DNA of 64,000 bases from Stichopus chloronotus (lineage: Eukaryota; Echinodermata; Holothuroidea; Aspidochirotida; Stichopodidae): contig CM037843.1 in assembly GCA_021234535.1 (NCBI GenBank), forward strand, positions 18,693,911-18,757,910, given 5' to 3'. A program made the translations under genes and the position numbers. Below the pieces are notes generated by a model. The model had not been told where the DNA came from. It did no database searches and saw only the letters and a program-made list of their open reading frames with translations. Positions within the stretch are counted from its first letter, which is position 1; each line of letters starts with the position of its first letter. This document shows positions 1-12,831 of this stretch, piece after piece.

Positions 1-1017
1 ACGCAATAAAATAGACTGACTGATTATCATTGGAAACGACCCCAAAACATTGAACAATTTGACATAAATGTAAAAAATATAATAAATGATTTAATCCATG
101 ATCTAACTGATGCACAACAAATTATATATTCTGTACTTAGTGGTGGTAATACAAACCCCTTTGGGTCTTCAACAACTTGGGTCTTCGTCCCTTCTAATAT
201 CTACTTGGACTTCTACTTCTTTTTTTTTTCTTTTTTCTTTGTCGTGTGATTCTCTTAAATTAGAGAAGTCGGGGAAACAGGTGTCCGAATAAAGTTTCTT
301 TGTTACCTTCGTTTCTTGTTTATAAGTAACAGAAAGCTATACGGTAGGATATGGATGATTCCATAAATACGGGCGTCATAAATTTGTGGTCCCATCTTAC
401 ATTGGGACATTTTTCATCTTCAGATTGTCAGAACAAAACAAAAAAAAAGCATTAAAGTAGTCCTGGATGTTCCTAATCACAAGTTGTTTTTTTTTTTTAT
501 TAGCTGAGGCTATACTGCACTCTCGAGGGTTAATGCTAACGCTGTGTGCGCTAGGGCTGCGTCCATGTGCATCGTTTGCTTTAACCCTCAATTGTGCATG
601 ATCCTCTTTAATGCACCGTTGACCTTTGATTAACTCTTAATTAAACGATGAAAGCGAATGATATATGCAACAACAATGTACTCTTGCAATGTGCGTATAT
701 ACCTTTAATTTGGGGTCCACTGATTCACAGAAAGGCACATATATGTTTATATGGATGTGAGACATTTACATATACTGCATGCAATACATTTAACTTACTA
801 AAGTCGGTATCTCAAACAAATTCACTGTGAACGCAAAAATAAACGTGGGAATTTGTCTGGGTAAACTTAAAATCTCAAAATGACAAATCTACACCGTTGT
901 GACTTCTGCATTTTCGAAACGCAAAAGTTGCAAAAATAAACATGCGAAGTTAGTGAATATGGCCCACGTGAAGACAGAAACCCCCAAGATACGACTGACA
1001 TTGGCAAAATACTTAGC

Positions 1018-1240
1018 ACCCGACTTGTAGTACTCGATCCCGTTTTCGTACTCGTACTCGTGTACATTTTCCTGTACTCGCACTCATGACTTTGGACTCC
1101 TAATCGTACTCAGAGGATTGAAAATCAAGTACTCGTGCTGGTACTCATGGCTTTGTAATAGTACTCTTACCCGTACTCGGGCCCTTGTATTCGTACTCAG
1201 GATATTGTACTCGCACTCGTAAATGTACTCATGAGTACAG
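1018..1240. repeat. Degenerate GTACTC/ACTCGT simple-sequence array, copy 1
   Basis: Hexamer-like units such as GTACTCGTACTCG and ACTCGTACTCAG recur irregularly. The segment 1093-1215 shares its order of phrases (TCGTACTCAGAGG, CATGGCT, GGGCC, TTGTACTCG) with a second copy near 2523-2640, so the two are one repeat in direct orientation. Confidence 0.75.
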
Positions 1241-2520
1241 AATTTCAGCCAAGGATGTTACTGGATATTTGTAATCTTCACCAATCCTTTCTAATTTAAT
1301 AGAACTCGTAGTTATTTAAAGCTTCCTGTGCTGATCAGGACAGACCGTCTTAACAAAGGAAACTGTACTGCTACAATCAGCAGTACCGTTTGTAACAAAG
1401 GGTTAAAAGGAATTGTCTTCGAACGAACTAAAGAAATGACTAAAGTACTAATCGCTTATGGGTATTAAATACTGTTGAAGAGTATCATCTTCTTATGCAT
1501 TTAAGGACTGCAGTCCCATCTCCAAAAAGAGAACATCTTGCCTTGGTTTAGTCTAGAGCTGCAGTGTTTGAAACTACCTTTGATCACCGTAACTTAGAGC
1601 CTGCAACCTTTCAAAACTTAAAAACTCAGCTGATAGTACTTCTAGTTGTTGGTAAGTGTGCACTTCCAATAAGAAAGACTTGGGACTGGCTGACATGTTT
1701 GTATTTAAAGAGTGTGCTTAACTGTGCATCTTAGCATGCTGAAATGATATAAACTGACCATTTGTGAGAAAGCCTATTTGAACCAATGCTAAAACCTATT
1801 GAAAGTGACAAACCCAAGAAAAAAACAGCTAAAATTCATTAAAAACTAAACCTGTATATTCAGTCTTCTTTACATGCTGGAATCATCGATCTTAATTAGC
1901 TTTTTTTTATTGGTAAATTCCAGTTTTTGTGCCTCCACCGAATTTGAAAAACTTGTTTTGTAGTATACTACACTTAATCAAAATAATTTTTTCAGAGTAA
2001 GTTAATTATACTTTGAAATAAGTCAATGGCGTAGAAATGACTGCTAGATGTTTAAATCGAAGTACCACTGCTCAGTAGGCAATGATGATTGCTTCGTACA
2101 ATCACAAGTTTTCACTATGAAGCAGAATTGCAGAGTTACAGTACGAGCACCTACAAGATTAACCTAGCTCTCCTTCTAAGTAGTGCTCAGAAGTTAATGA
2201 GATTGCTCCTTAAGCCTGCCCCATGGGTGTAACACGTCCCCATATGACAGACGTGAGTGTATCCCCATTCTATAACTTAAACACTTTCCAAAGGCTGAAA
2301 GGGTGGCGGCTCCATTGCCCCACTGCCTGACAGCTGAATCATAAACAGAGCGGATGACTTGTTGAATGGGACTTTCCTTGTCAGGCAACCAGATACCCAC
2401 AGGATCTCATCCAGGGACCTCTAATATGGAAGTATTATAATCAGATCACCAACCCAACTGCACTTTCGACCTTGGGGAGAATTTAAGACCGTTAGTCTTT
2501 AATTAAAGCAAAAAAAGTCT

Positions 2521-2645
2521 TGGACTCGCACTCGTACTCAGAGGGTTTGAAAGTCAGGTACTCGCATTCATGGCTCTGTACTCGAACTCACATATACTCG
2601 CACTCGGGGCCTTGTACTCGTACTTGGGATCTTGCACTTACACTA
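2521..2645. repeat. Degenerate GTACTC array, copy 2 (direct repeat of 1093-1215)
   Basis: Same succession of GTACTC-type units and the same intervening words as the copy 1.4 kb to the left. The 1.3 kb between the copies holds no convincing gene. Confidence 0.7.
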
Positions 2646-3390
2646 CAAGTCTGTTTAGCACCAACTCACTAACTTATCACTAACGTTGTGAAACAAACCT
2701 AGCTAGACAAGGGGACGTCTGGCCAAGGGTAAATTCTACAAAAATTGTGACATTAGTTCTACATTAGTGAGAAAGTTTCACAAAAACTTTGCTATCATTT
2801 GGCATAATAGATTTTTTCAAAATCATGGTAGAAATTTTTGAACATGTTCAGAATTGACGATTCCTGCGGTCTACAGTTAGTGCTAATGTTTTACTAATAT
2901 TTGGCAAATTTGCAAAATTCAGTAGCCAACAACACGCAAGTGAAATTTTTCGTCGTGAGATATACACTTAAGGCAGGGACAAATCCAGTTGAACATGAAA
3001 TTGTTTACGGTACAATAAACAAATTGATAAAATGATGTTGTAAATATTGAACTTGAGGGCAAAATAGCTTGAAGAGATCGAATCGTCGGTAATGGGTAGG
3101 CCTACTGTTTGTCGTTAAAGGTGGTTTGTTTGAGTTTTATTGCTTTTTCTTTGGGCAAGCTGGAAACCTTCATCCTAAGTAATAATTTACCACATATGGT
3201 TTAAAATTAATTTATATTTTGACCACTGGTGTAGTAATCTGTCTCGTTTGATCATTCGAACGTCCAGATATTATGGTACAAGCAATACGACGGAGGTATT
3301 TACAGGCCTACATTTTGGTGTGTGTAGTCGAAGTTACAGGTATTTTGATCCTAACTGTTGTATGAAAAGTAGCAATTCCTATGTTTCTGC

Positions 3391-3396
3391 TTTATT
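3391..3396 (-). promoter_or_regulatory. Candidate polyadenylation signal of the GPCR gene
   Basis: AATAAA on the minus strand, about 210 bp past the receptor stop codon. A second AATAAA lies near 3136-3141. Position and motif only; such hexamers are common by chance in AT-rich DNA. Confidence 0.3.
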
Positions 3397-3607
3397 AGTA
3401 ACTGGTTGATAGGTAGCTTCACGTTCCCTGTCCTACACTGCTAATTTAGTCTTTTGTGTGCCTTTGACATTAACAACACGATACACGGATCTTGCAAGAG
3501 GTAATCAGCATACTTGTAATCAGCAAATTATATTACAATGTATACCTTCACACTGAAAGGCCAACTGTTAAAGAGCTTCAGTGGTAATCGTGCATCAAAA
3601 TAAACGC

Positions 3608-6600
3608 TTATGTAATCGGCAAGATTACATTTCGCCTCCTTCGTCTTTCTAAAACTTTTTGGTATGCGTTTCTAAAGTCATTACTGCGCCAACCATATAT
3701 TACAGGGTTAATCAAAGAACTGAAAAATAAAATAAAGTCACAGGTTGAAGATATCACAAACCTAGAGAATGCGTCGTAGCTACCGACTATGAAAACCACT
3801 GATTTAATAGAACTGGGAGACCAACAAATTCCAGAAACGCCAATAATTATCGCCATAGTGACGGTAAATCGAACCGATGTAGCTCTCCGTGCAACCGGGA
3901 CCTGTTCCGTCTGTCTGCTGTTGCTTCCCGACGAAGTCGCTGCCACTGACACAGTATTACCAACGACGACATTGACGATTTTGAAGTGCTTCCAAGAAAT
4001 CGACAGTATACGGCAATAAAGAAGAACGATGACGAGAAAGAATATCAACACTGCTGAAGTAGAATAAAGCTGCGCGATACTTTGAGAACCGCCCTCTGTA
4101 TAGTAAGTTTCCCCACATATGTTAATATCTTCAGTGCGTGGACTAGCTGCTAGGCCACCGACCACCGGCCACAATCCAGTGACGAGACAAACTACCCACA
4201 CACAGACGATGTAGAACTTGACGCGATCAAAGGTCATGATAGTCCTGTACTTCAATGGTCTGGACATGGCAATATATCTGAAAAAAATAACAACAACAAC
4301 AAAACATTGAGATGTGAAAAAGAAGAGTGAAATGGAACACTGCATTGTCCTTTATTTATAGCATAGCGAGATTGCTGGGACTTTGGGAAGTTCGATAAAG
4401 AAATAAGACTTTTACTGAGCCATTTCCTATCATAAAAATCATATATAGACATTGAAAAAGAGCGAGAAAGACATTTGAATGCGTCGGTGTGGAAGAAAAG
4501 GAATAGCTTTATCTAAAGTAATCCTATGACATTACGAAGGATGGGAAATTGAGGATGGACACTGCTGAGAATTTTGAAAGGCATGTCGGATACATCCCTA
4601 TGTTCTAGGGTCATGTGTCCATTTTTTCCAATTAACCTGCATCGTTTTTCCAAATGGACAGAGAAATGTGAGTTTCTTTCTGACTTAAATATTGGAATTA
4701 GCTGTGGTGGGTGATGACTTAATGTAAGACTTTTACCTCCCACCCCCTTTCCCATTCTTCCCGGTGACCTGCATGAGGGTGACATCATGACATTAGGGAG
4801 CTTTAGATTTCACGACGCGTAGACCTGCGACGCGGCAGTTAACCGGACAGCTTATGTCGTAGCGCCAACTCGTCGTCCTGCTAAATATGTGCTCTAGGTT
4901 GTCGTCTGCAGGAGAACGTGAAAGATCGAAACACCCGGTGTAGAATTTCAGGCAAGAGGAGTGGGTGAGGTAGTGCCTTGCGCAGAACATTTAACGTGAC
5001 GTCATTACGTCGCAGTGTTGTCCGCGTCGTGGAATCTAAAGCTCCCTATTAACGAAGTGTGATGGGGGTAGTATATTCGAGATAATGTGGAGAACTCACG
5101 GATAGGTTTCATGTATTCAATTAAATTGTCCTTATAACCTTTAACCCCATGTATTTACCTAGCCTGCAAGGGACTATGAGCGATTACTGTACAGAGGTTT
5201 GCGCATGCATTACATATGAAATGAAATTTTAAATTGAGGTCTGTAACGTCTTACTATAATTATGTTACTTGTTCGTCATTGTTCCAGAGTTGTTTTCATC
5301 ATTTGACTAGAGGAATTAAACATTTCTTATTTATTTAAGTTTCTTCTACGTTAATTAGTCAATGCACCAGAAACTACATTATTACTGTTTGTTACATGTG
5401 TATAGAATGTCTCAATAAATGATTAAGGTCTTACAAAACGTCATCGCTGTATCACCAACACGCAAGGGTCTCATTAACACCAATCCTCCCCTCCCCCCCC
5501 CCCCTCAAACAAAAAATGGTTCAGTTAGCACAACAACAGCTAATTGCTGCTTGAAGTCTACTTGTTTTAATATAACATGTAAGCATACAATGTAATGTTT
5601 AGTTTGGTAGTCTCGCAATTTCAAAGAATTTTCTATAACGGGTTTGTTTCATGTTTAAGGCTGATAAATAGAATCCAATGAGCTGATCCGCCACACACAC
5701 ATTGGAAACTTCAGAAATTTTGTGGAAATCATTATATGATCGGCATACCGCTTTTTCTCCTTGATAACATACATTACACATACACACAAACAATGACACA
5801 GAAGAGAAATCCGCAAAATTTAAACTTTCAAATAGTAGTCTCTATAGCGGTGTTATCCGTCATGGTTAAGGATCTCATTCTCTGTCAACGGTCGAAGCCT
5901 CAATTGTTTTTTACCAGAACGCGTCATCTACTCTGGATGATCATAATTCACAACAATGCTGAGTCTAAAAGATTAGTTCATCAGACCTCTTACTATGCTT
6001 TCAATACATGTGTTCATAGCCATGAACAGTATCTTTTACTTTGACCTTATGTAAAGTGCACTTACTACTATTATTAAACGTTGTGTGGCATGCATCAAGA
6101 AAAGGGCTGGCTTTACTCAAAGTTGGAGCGTGAAACCATGTATGAACTTCCGTTGGACTTGTGCTTGTTTATTATTACCGTTTTGAGATAAATATGGTTT
6201 TTTACAGTATGATGAAAATTCGAATATGATGACTTGAAGTGTTGCACAGTATAGGTATTTCTTTTGTTAGACCTATATATATATTATCTCTTCATTACTT
6301 ATTACTGAGTTTTACGTTTGTAAGTAATACCAATACTTGAAAAGAAGGAGATACATGCTTCAAAAACAAAACGCTCCCTTGCATATCAAGCTCTCAATTG
6401 TCCTTGAAATAAAGATTGAATAGACAAAGGGTAACATAAGAGATATCATGCGAGCCCTCTCTTAACGTCACAGAGTTCCATGTTTATCCAATGTTTATTC
6501 ATGATTGAGGTGCATATCATTTATTCGCATGTGAAATTGACAGTGTTGGATTGATTTTGAGGGAATTTGTGGCTATTTTCAACATTTTTTATGATTAATA

Positions 6601-9600
6601 CCGCCGATATTCGAAAATGGCTTTTACATGTAACACAACCTGTAAAATCACATATAAAAGTCAACTTTTCGTATTGAACCTGTGCATGAGCCCTCTTGCC
6701 TTCCTCACGAAGCACACATACTGTGCTAAAATCATGTCTCGAGAAGACCTTTTCTGCATCCATATAGAATGATAGAACACGACGTGATATCCAGATGTAT
6801 AATGGTTAAGGTATGTCCCTCTAAATAAAGAAGGCGTAAACATGTATGATATCATATGAGGATTGGCTGGCCGTCAGGCAACTATGATACACTGCGATGG
6901 TCAAGTACGGTGAATGCTCTCTGAAGACTGAAGCCCCGATTATGCATTTGGAAGGGAACAAAGATCAATTGTTGTACGCATAAATAGATGTACAATACTA
7001 TGCTATAGTTTCACTGTTTGCTAAAACCTCTCCCGTATTGTTCAATCTACACAGCCGGCTTAAGGCTATAGCTTACGGTGCCATAATCCTTCAAGTGTTT
7101 ACACTGATGGTCGAGAGAGTAAGAATTGGTACAAAAATACAGTCTGAGTTCATAAGGATGGTAGAAGTTTGAAAAGTTAAGTCAAGGGTTTTCGTGTTTT
7201 GTGAAAGCAATAAAAAGGAGGGCAATCAACGGAGTTGCATATCATCCCTATCGTTTTCCGTTATCGTTCCTCTCACTATCAGCATCTTAATGTTGGAGCT
7301 GTTCATGTATAATCGCTACTTACGCGTGACGAGACATTGCTCATAGACACGCAGGGCACACCTGGCCACTTCTAATGTAAATGACTAGTGAGTGATGTAT
7401 ATACATACATGTACGTGTTGTAGAAGTCTCGTGGAGGTTGTTACAACCGATAATGTAAATATTAATCGATAATGTAAAAAAGAACCGACGTTGTGAAAAA
7501 ATAATCGATAATGTAAAACGAACATGTAACGTAACAGCAAATCAACCGTTAATGTAAAACGAACCGATAACCTAACAACAAAACAACCGATAATGCTATG
7601 ACCGATAATGAAGTAAAAAAATACCGATAATGTAGTAATTGATAATGCAGTAAAAATTAACCGATAACGTTGTAATGAGAAACCTGTAATTTTATAGCTA
7701 TTGTTGCTAAGTGGATCTAGAAAATAAAGCCAGAACGCTTAAATGCTTTGTAGTTTCGATGATACATTATGACTGTGGCAAATATGCTTGGCTTTTGTAA
7801 TATTTCAGTAATTTATCGTATCATCAATTTGTATGAAACAACCGCTATACACAATGCTGACCTAATGTGATGACTGATAGGCATCATGATTATATCACAG
7901 TTCATCACGATAATATGTAGAAATGCATACAAAAGAAGAGTCATGCCTAAGCTCCATGTCTTTAGATTCTATACGAACATGCTGATAGATATATGTTTAT
8001 ATATATATATTATTAATCTGCAATTACAGATTATTAGTATGTTGTTACAGATTATTAATTTTTATATAGAGGTCACAGATGGGCTTTCGTAGGTTTACTT
8101 CGATTTCCTTCTTTGTGTGTGAGTGGGTGTGTGTGTGTGTTTTGCAACGTCTTATATATTCGAAAATAGAGGAACAGTGTGCATCACAGTGATTGTAAGT
8201 GATCAGTGTGCTAAAATGTCGATACTCTTATGCATGAACGTAGGGCCTTCTTTAAATCGTGTTAAACAGAAAAACAAAGCAGCTTACAATATATGTTAAT
8301 ATAGCTACATGTGAAATTAAGACTTTGACTTACGCTGTTTCCACAAGCTGGTTTTACACCAATCTCTGTTTTTTTTCTTTGTTTGGTAAATGAAACAACA
8401 ATTACCCTAGAGACTCACTAACGAACTAATATATGCTATAGTCAGATACTTCATGTCGATACTTTATGTGGAAAATTACATCTGTGGTGACACAAATCAA
8501 CTTATCAATTGGAAATTACGAGAAATTATTCCCCACTGAGTTTATAGCTCAAGGTTAAAACTTGTCTGTTGTCTTCTCAAGTGGTCATGTGATTTCTGAG
8601 GTCGGTTATACACACTGCAGTTATGTCAATGCTTTCAGTAATGCTTTAATTCAGTTAAACTTATTAGTTTGCTACCCTATATACTTTGTGTTTAATTGTT
8701 GGGTGTCCTGTGGGATAAAGTTTCGAGTTCCTCGACCAGAGAGGCAAAAGGCGTTGTGATTCCTTGCTCTATGGATGCATTAAATCAAACATGAATCGTT
8801 AACATGGCAAAGATGAGATTAATTACATTTATCCTACTTCGGAGGACAGATGTTTGTCTCGAAAAACATAAATGATCGAAAAAATCTGTTTATCGAAAAA
8901 CTGAGACTATCATCGGAGATATATTTTCGAATATGATAAACAATGAGACAATCACTGACATCATATATACAGTACATGTCGATCATTGGCATATGGTCAT
9001 CAAAATAAGAATGGTGAAACTGGACCATTACGTATCACGAAGAAGAAAATTGATTTATTGGGGCTGAATGTGTCGTAGAGGTTGAATACAATATTGTTTT
9101 TTGGTGACGAGGATAAATAAGAGACAAAAGTGCGACCAAAGATCTCCGATTTCGATCTGTGGCTCAGCGATTGTGGGCCGGGTCTCGAACGAGCCCATCG
9201 AACAAAAAAAAATTGCTTAAATAATTCCTGTGAAATATTCTCGAAGAACCCTACAGAGTTTTTGATTTATAGCGTGGACAAACCCTTTTTTTCACAGAGT
9301 GAATATATATAGTCTATGTCTACTTCATGGGATAAAATTGTGGTTGAATTCGTTCCACCCCCGTACTTCATGAGTACGGCGATACGACGGACTGAGTCAG
9401 GCTTTTTATCAATTTAACTTGTGAAATCACCACATTGACATGAAATCTTTCTGGCAGGTAGTGGTGTTCCGATTAGCCAGAATTTCTCATTATGGAGTTG
9501 GTTGATTTCATTCAGTTAGCTGTGTATATCGATATGGTTGAGGGTGGTTTTAATTTGCATCAGCATACTGCATGCTCATTAGGTCATTGCGATCAAAGTC

Positions 9601-11043
9601 AGAATGATAATAGCCCTATTGATCACAGCATTTTTGTTTTCAATTCTTTACTGCAGAGTCAGCAATATTACGGGCCGAGAGTGCATGTGGACAGATGGTG
9701 ACAAGAGAGGCCTTGAGATTTTCCTGTTACATATATCATACCACGATCACAAATAACTTATCTGGAAATCATGATAGACAAATATACTAGTTTTCACTTA
9801 TTACAGGGCAAATCAAGGTTTATTTTCACAATTTATTTCACTACAATTTCCCATCAGTATAGTACAATGAATTTTAACTAACAAATAAGATCAAGGTTAT
9901 CTCAAAACATGTGGACGATTTCGAGAAACGAGTCAAATTCGCAAAAAATCGGTGAAGAACTCCGAAAGTCTGTAACATCCATATTCATCGATACAATATG
10001 AATATTCAATACTATCGCCTTTTCAAGGTATGAGGAGGTGTGGCTAAACAGTTTCATACGTAGTCTACGTGTGCTGTATGTATCATCAACTATCACTTAA
10101 CTCTTGTTTACCTAGCATTGCGCAATGCACGAACAGCATGGGAACCGTAACTATTCGGTTATGTTTATTCATATAGCGTCATCTCAGTCTTACACGGTGA
10201 TTGGTCATCGTATAGAGGAGGCTGTCTTGTCTTGTACATGAATGTTTAATTTTTGTACCCGACAAATATTAAGAGTTCTCATTCAACGTTAATTAACGCA
10301 ATAATTACCGTTCTTCTACCTTCTACCTTCAAACACCTCCCCAACGTCTCTGTATTTCGTTGAACAATCAGTTTAGAAAGAAAAATCAACTTAAGGTGAA
10401 TTTTCTCAGTCAAACCCTGATTTCACCTTGAAGGGGACCCGGAAGATGAAATACACAAATAAAATATTTGTACTGCAGCCCAGGTGAGTCATGCAAGTCA
10501 AATTGAATTGAAATTGAATTGATACAAGACAGAAAGGGATGGGAATGTTTTCAATGTTTCAAGTGACACTAATGGTCTCAGAGTATGGGCATTGTAACCA
10601 TATTAGGTGGCTAGTGACTATTTTCCTTACCTGTCGATGGCGATAAATACAAGATGGAGCATCGAAACACCACAAAACAAGAGAAGCGGTAAAAACAGAA
10701 TGTATCTGGTCGAAGAATAACAAGTAAACCGGCTCACGATTAGCCGATTGGCAACGTTCAATGGAATTGCTACCAACCCAGTCAGAAGATCAGCAAATGC
10801 AAGACTGACCAGGAAATAATTGGCAGGTTTCCTTCGGATACGACTATCTTCGAGGAAGGCAAACATGACCATAATATTGCCGAAGGCAATACCAAGGGTC
10901 AGAGAAAAGAAAACAGCAAGATAAGAAAACAAACCAATTACTGTTACTTTAAGAGAAAGGCCAGTATCCATGTGTCCCCCATCAGGAATAAAATTGATGA
11001 ATGAGGCCGTAGATGAAAGATTAAAATCTTCCTGATGTTGCAT
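3608..11043 (-). CDS. Class A (rhodopsin-like) G-protein-coupled receptor, adenosine-receptor-like; two exons, complete, 360 aa
   Basis: Coding exons are 11043-10631 and 4277-3608, joined by a 6353-bp GT-AG intron (donor GTAAGG, acceptor TTTTTTCAG). The joined frame is 1083 nt including a TAA stop. The ATG at 11043-11041 is preceded by an in-frame TGA at 11064-11062, which supports this start. Seven membrane segments are visible. Class A landmarks are GN at residue 56, LAFAD with D85 in TM2, DRY at 137-139, W165 in TM4, C192 in the second extracellular loop, CWSP at 289-292 in TM6 and NPVIY at 328-332 in TM7, followed by a short basic tail (RRRRR near 349). An N-glycosylation sequon (NLS) lies at residue 8. 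The TM2 string NYFLVSLAFADL and the post-TM7 helix resemble adenosine receptors, so it is probably a plasma-membrane receptor for a small ligand; the ligand is not determinable. Oddity: the TM3 cysteine (C108) is 30 residues before the DRY arginine rather than the usual 25. The intron splits the Arg138 codon. Confidence 0.85.
4795..5047. mobile_element. 253-bp MITE with ~25-bp terminal inverted repeats, in the GPCR intron
   Basis: The left end reads AGGGAGCTTTAGATTTCACG and continues ACGCG. The right end is its reverse complement with one mismatch (TTT versus TTC). The element is flanked by ATT at 4792-4794 and 5048-5050, a 3-bp target duplication; a 2-bp TA duplication is the alternative reading. 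There is no coding capacity, so it is a non-autonomous DNA transposon. A PIF/Harbinger or Tc1/mariner origin cannot be decided from the ends alone. It lies about 500 bp into the intron side of receptor exon 2. Confidence 0.8.
6728..6870. repeat. Dispersed ~140-bp repeat (copy A) in the GPCR intron
   Basis: Shared words with 43512-43652 include ATCATGTCTC, ATGATAGAACA, TGATAxCCAGATGTA, TAATGGTTA and GAGGATxGGCTG in the same order and orientation. No coding content; element class unknown. Confidence 0.75.
7440..7690. repeat. AT-rich minisatellite of ACCGATAATGTAA-like units
   Basis: Around a dozen imperfect copies of CGATAATGTAA (variants CGATAACGTAA, CGTTAATGTAA) separated by A-rich linkers, in the GPCR intron. 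Unit spacing is irregular (about 15-30 bp), so it is a decayed array or a repeat-rich transposon end rather than a clean satellite. Confidence 0.75.
8736..8800 (+). repeat. Solo head hairpin of the Helentron-like repeat family
   Basis: Contains GAGGCAAAAGGCGTTGTGAT followed by TCCTTGC, the same head seen at 17881, 36176, 42530 and 44930. No DR1 monomers follow, so this is a truncated copy in the GPCR intron. Confidence 0.55.
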
Positions 11044-11064
11044 ATTGGTATCAAGTGTTGATCA

Positions 11065-12831
11065 TCTGCTGCGAGAATTTGTCTTATAGTGTGTAGAGGT
11101 GTCCTCTTCAGTTTGTTAAATAATTCAATGGGTGAAACTTCCAGAATCACTGAAGTAATATTCAAGTTCTTCTGTGATTCACCAACTGTATACCTCTTCT
11201 AAAATCGAATGTCACTAATGGAAAAGGAGAAATAACTAGCAGATCGAAGTACAACTGTAGCCTGTTGTGTACATATTCTCAGAACTATTTGCTTTATGCA
11301 ATTTGCTCCATAGGCTATTTAGTGGATAAGCAGATTTGTCAAAAGAGTATCTAATTAAAATGCGTCTTCGATTCAGCCCACTTTGCAGAACATTATATCG
11401 ATATACTGTCAGTTTCCGGAGAAAATGACAATCAATGACTTGACAAAGCATCCCTACAACTGACCAATGATAACAATCTTAAATTTTGTCCTCTGATTGG
11501 AGCAAATCACTAACACTCCAAATTAGAAGAGACACAAGTTTCTTGTACGGTATAAAATTGATTACGTAATGTAGCCACACTTCATTTAATTGCTTATTCG
11601 TTTGCCAGCCAATTATTTGTAAAGTAAACGTCCATATTTCAGAATCCGTGTGTACCGTACGGTGGTAGTCATATACGATAACTTGTCAATGTAGACACAC
11701 TAACGGACTAAGGGTGACGTCATACTTATACTCGTTGAAGTCGGATTAGAAACAACAAGAGGAGAAAATTTTAGGCGGTATGTCGTCGGATGAAAGATCA
11801 CTTCTCTACAGTAGAAATTACAAACAGCATTCCATATGTATATACAAAGATACATGTTGTATAGAGTCCATGTAAGCTACCATATACTCTCCAAACATGA
11901 AACGTATTGCTTAGAAGTTCTCAAATTACCGACCTCAGTGTGGTAAACCTGTAATAGCAACAGCGGTTGAAATTTCTTCATTTCCGGAATGCAATAGACC
12001 ATCTGCGAGATTTCCTCCAGTGGATGAGAATTCTTGATTATAAACGGTAAAAAACAAAATTTTCGTAATTGTCACTAATAATGAAATCCTTAATGTGTGC
12101 TATTGCAAAAAGTAATCGAGAATGGTAGCAGAACTCAGAGCAGAGATATAAAGCTAGGGATTGATAAACATTCAGACTAAATATGAAGGCAGTCAAAACT
12201 GGAAGAATTTCATGAACATGTGTATGTACTAATGAGGGCAGCCTTAAAAAAAGACGTACAGGGGTTTTCTCATCGGAAGTCAATCCTTGAAATTGCTATG
12301 ACGTAAAGGGCACAACGCTCATGTTAATTTAATTACTTTAAGTCTAGTTAATGGGCGTTGGAAGTGTTAACTTTACAAGCACAAATATCTGTTTTTATGC
12401 ATCTGATTCAGTTTTGATCTGTTTTTTTTTTCTAACTCGATTTCCACGATGCGTCCGCCATCTTTCGTTTCCTCGCTATCTCCTAGTGAAATCCACTGCG
12501 TAATACTCAGGCTAAAATTAAACTTGCGACAGAGAACGAAAATTTCTAAAAAGTAGAGATATTTCTTATCCTCATTGCTAAAAACCATATTTCAATAACA
12601 TAGTCTTTTCGGGAAAGTTATTTTGAACTGACTGAAATTAATTAAATTAAAAATCAACTCACTGGCTGTCAATGTTCTGCTTTAAACTTTGACACTGTAA
12701 AAAGTAGGGGGAATAAACAACTCATACGACGCAAAATGTTCTAGCAGTGGCAAGGAGGGGAAGGGGGGCATGAAGTGCACGTCTCAGTCATGCATATTTT
12801 GTTTCCGTCGAGTTTGAGCCACCTGCTGCGT
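11065..12831. other. 5' flank of the GPCR gene; no further gene seen
   Basis: Unique-looking AT-rich sequence upstream of the receptor start. Short open frames here have no recognisable domains. No TATA box or start site could be assigned with confidence. Confidence 0.5.

Noticed and set aside
1093..2640. LTR retrotransposon hypothesis for the paired GTACTC arrays
   Set aside because: No TG...CA ends, primer-binding site, polypurine tract or retroviral coding remains between the copies.
3789..4019. Plus-strand frame of 76 codons
   Set aside because: Antisense shadow of the receptor's second exon.
8115..8141. GT-rich microsatellite
   Set aside because: Short and imperfect; ordinary simple sequence of no special interest.
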